Positions 6,160 through 7,312 of a stretch of DNA of 7,312 bases are shown here, one piece after another. The stretch's first letter is position 1, and each line of letters begins with the position of its first letter. The DNA lies in NCBI GenBank assembly GCA_019264505.1, contig JAHUZY010000466.1, forward strand, positions 1 through 7,312, written 5' to 3'. Below the pieces are notes generated by a model. The model saw only the letters and a list, made by a program, of their open reading frames with translations, was not told the DNA's origin and did not search any database. The stretch comes from Phenylobacterium sp. Lineage in GTDB: Bacteria; Pseudomonadota; Alphaproteobacteria; Caulobacterales; Caulobacteraceae. The position numbers were made by a program, and so were the translations under genes.

Positions 6160-6929
6160 CCCCGGTCCTGTCGTTCCGCAATGTCTGGGTCGAGTACGGC
6201 GACCATGTGGTCCTGGAAAAGGTCAGCCTGGACGTGGCGCCTGGCGCCTTCGTCTCTATCGTCGGCCCGTCCGGCGCCGGCAAGAGCACCTTCCTGCGCC
6301 TGGCCCTGGGCCAGGAGGCGCCCAGCCGGGGCGAGATCCTGCTGGACGGCGCGCCCATTCCCGCCGAGCCCGGCCCCGACCGGGGCGTGGTCTTCCAGCG
6401 CTATTCGGTCTTTCCGCACATGACCGTCCTGCAGAACGTGATGTTCGGCGCCCGCTGCGATCAGGCGCCGCTCACCGGCCTGCTCACCGGCGCCGCGCGA
6501 CGCCAGGCCAGGGCCGAGGCCGTGGCCATCCTGGAGCAGGTAGGACTCTCAGCCTCCCTCAAGGCCTTCCCAAGGGCTCTGTCGGGCGGCATGCAGCAGC
6601 GCCTGGCCATCGCCCAGGCCCTGATCACCAAACCCCGCATCCTGCTGCTGGACGAGCCGTTCGGCGCGCTGGATCCGGGCGTGCGCCTGGACATGCATGA
6701 GCTGATCACCGGGCTTTGGCGCGAGCATGGGCTGACCATCCTGATGGTCACCCACGATATCAAGGAGGCCTTCAAGCTGGGCACCCGGGTGATCGCCGTG
6801 GACAAGCGCCGCCACGATCCCCACGCGCCGCACCGCTATGGCTCGACGGCGGTCTACGACTTCCCGCTGGACGACAAACAAAAGACCGCGATCCCCAGAG
6901 AGATCGCGGCCATGGCGAGCAGCGGTTGA
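6156..6929 (+). CDS. ABC transporter ATP-binding protein (NitT/TauT type)
   Basis: This is the cytoplasmic ATPase powering the importer, 257 residues with all motifs intact. These are Walker A GPSGAGKST (37-45), Q-loop Gln81 in VFQRYSVFPHMTV, signature LSGGMQQ (142-148), Walker B ILLLDEP (162-168), D-loop ALD (171-173) and H-loop His200 in VTHD. Between the Q-loop and the signature there are several more residues than in typical TauB/SsuB proteins (about 99-115, CDQAPLTGLLTG region). After the H-loop a tail (216-245, DKRRHDPHAPHRYGSTAVYD) has no counterpart in the minimal fold. I believe both features mark the urea-carboxylase-associated subgroup, but this needs alignment. The start overlaps the permease stop by 4 bp. 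The gene ends 7 bp from the convergent allophanate hydrolase gene. Confidence 0.95.
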   Translation: MTPVLSFRNVWVEYGDHVVLEKVSLDVAPGAFVSIVGPSGAGKSTFLRLALGQEAPSRGEILLDGAPIPAEPGPDRGVVFQRYSVFPHMTVLQNVMFGARCDQAPLTGLLTGAARRQARAEAVAILEQVGLSASLKAFPRALSGGMQQRLAIAQALITKPRILLLDEPFGALDPGVRLDMHELITGLWREHGLTILMVTHDIKEAFKLGTRVIAVDKRRHDPHAPHRYGSTAVYDFPLDDKQKTAIPREIAAMASSG

Positions 6930-6936
6930 GTTTGGG

Positions 6937-7312
6937 CTAGGCGAGACTGGCGATATAGGCGCGCCAGCCGCCCAGATGGGTGATGTCAGTGGCGCCCGCG
7001 AGCGCCCGGGGCTCGGCGACGAAGCCCTTCACCGTAGTCCCGTCCTCCAGGCTCACCGTACCGATGGCGAGCGGCGCCGGCACCTCGGCGGTGAACCCGC
7101 CGAAGCCCGCCAGGTCCAGCTCATAGACCTCCACCTCAATGGCCGCGCCGTCGGCCTCGCCCACATGGATCAGCGCCGGCTTGGGCGGCGTGGTCTGCGC
7201 CATCGCGTAGAGCCGGTAGGCCGGCGCCGTGCGGGTGCGAGCCACCAGCCGGGCGTCGCGAGAGGTCAGCTGCCAGTGCAGGGGCATGCCGGCCAGGTGG
7301 GCGCCGCCGACG
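6937..7312 (-). CDS. atzF: Allophanate hydrolase, C-terminal part (5' end beyond window)
   Basis: The frame is open to the right edge, and the Met at 7287 is internal: it is preceded by VGGAHLAG, matching the VGAHLSGMPLN-type junction of allophanate hydrolases. The 124 visible residues are the C-terminal domain, ending in the characteristic VSLEDGTTVKGFVAEPRAL...DITHLGGWRAYI stretch. The full enzyme is about 600 residues, with an N-terminal amidase-signature domain carrying the Ser-Ser-Lys triad that is not in view. It hydrolyses allophanate, the product of urea (or guanidine-derived) carboxylation, to ammonia and CO2 in the cytosol. The C-terminal domain has been linked to assembly and to decarboxylation of the N-carboxycarbamate intermediate. 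Because the stop is at the left and the gene runs in from the right, it is probably the last gene of a leftward urea/guanidine carboxylase operon facing the importer genes. Genuine allophanate hydrolase is much more likely than another amidase because the visible domain is specific to it. Confidence 0.9.
   Translation of the reverse strand, partial: VGGAHLAGMPLHWQLTSRDARLVARTRTAPAYRLYAMAQTTPPKPALIHVGEADGAAIEVEVYELDLAGFGGFTAEVPAPLAIGTVSLEDGTTVKGFVAEPRALAGATDITHLGGWRAYIASLA

Overview
This GC-rich window has dense coding, short gaps, GC-ending codons and strong Shine-Dalgarno sites. It reads as the chromosome of an alphaproteobacterium. The mix of a penicillin-acylase-family hydrolase, an IPNS-like dioxygenase and a urea-carboxylase-type transporter would fit the Caulobacterales (Caulobacter/Phenylobacterium-like), but that placement is inference. 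There are no rRNA, tRNA, CRISPR, phage or insertion-sequence features.

Layout. (1) Positions 1-2905, plus strand: the 3' part of a penicillin acylase (Ntn-hydrolase) gene, then an uncharacterised 267-residue protein 51 bp downstream. (2) Positions 2908-3921, minus strand: a complete Fe(II)/2-oxoglutarate dioxygenase of the isopenicillin-N-synthase-like family, tail-to-tail with the unknown gene and separated from it by only 2 bp. (3) Positions 3922-4179: a 258-bp divergent control region, the only real non-coding stretch. (4) Positions 4180-6929, plus strand: a three-gene ABC importer operon (lipoprotein binding protein, permease, ATPase) of the NitT/TauT superfamily, resembling the subgroup found beside urea carboxylase genes. 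(5) Positions 6937-7312, minus strand: the last 124 residues of allophanate hydrolase, the final enzyme of the urea carboxylase pathway, converging on the ATPase gene with a 7-bp gap.

How it fits together. The importer and allophanate hydrolase point to a urea- or guanidine-type nitrogen scavenging locus: uptake, ATP-dependent carboxylation (gene presumably to the right of the window), then hydrolysis of allophanate to ammonia and CO2. The main new observation is in the divergent region. The dioxygenase and the importer operon are each preceded by an AT-rich palindrome of identical architecture, ATTAC-N14-GTAAT (3948-3971 and 4105-4128). This suggests one dimeric regulator controls both, and so ties the dioxygenase to the imported nitrogen compound. 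A testable idea is that the dioxygenase modifies, for example N-dealkylates or hydroxylates, a substituted urea or guanidine brought in by the importer. No guanidine riboswitch was recognised, so control by a protein repressor or activator is more likely.
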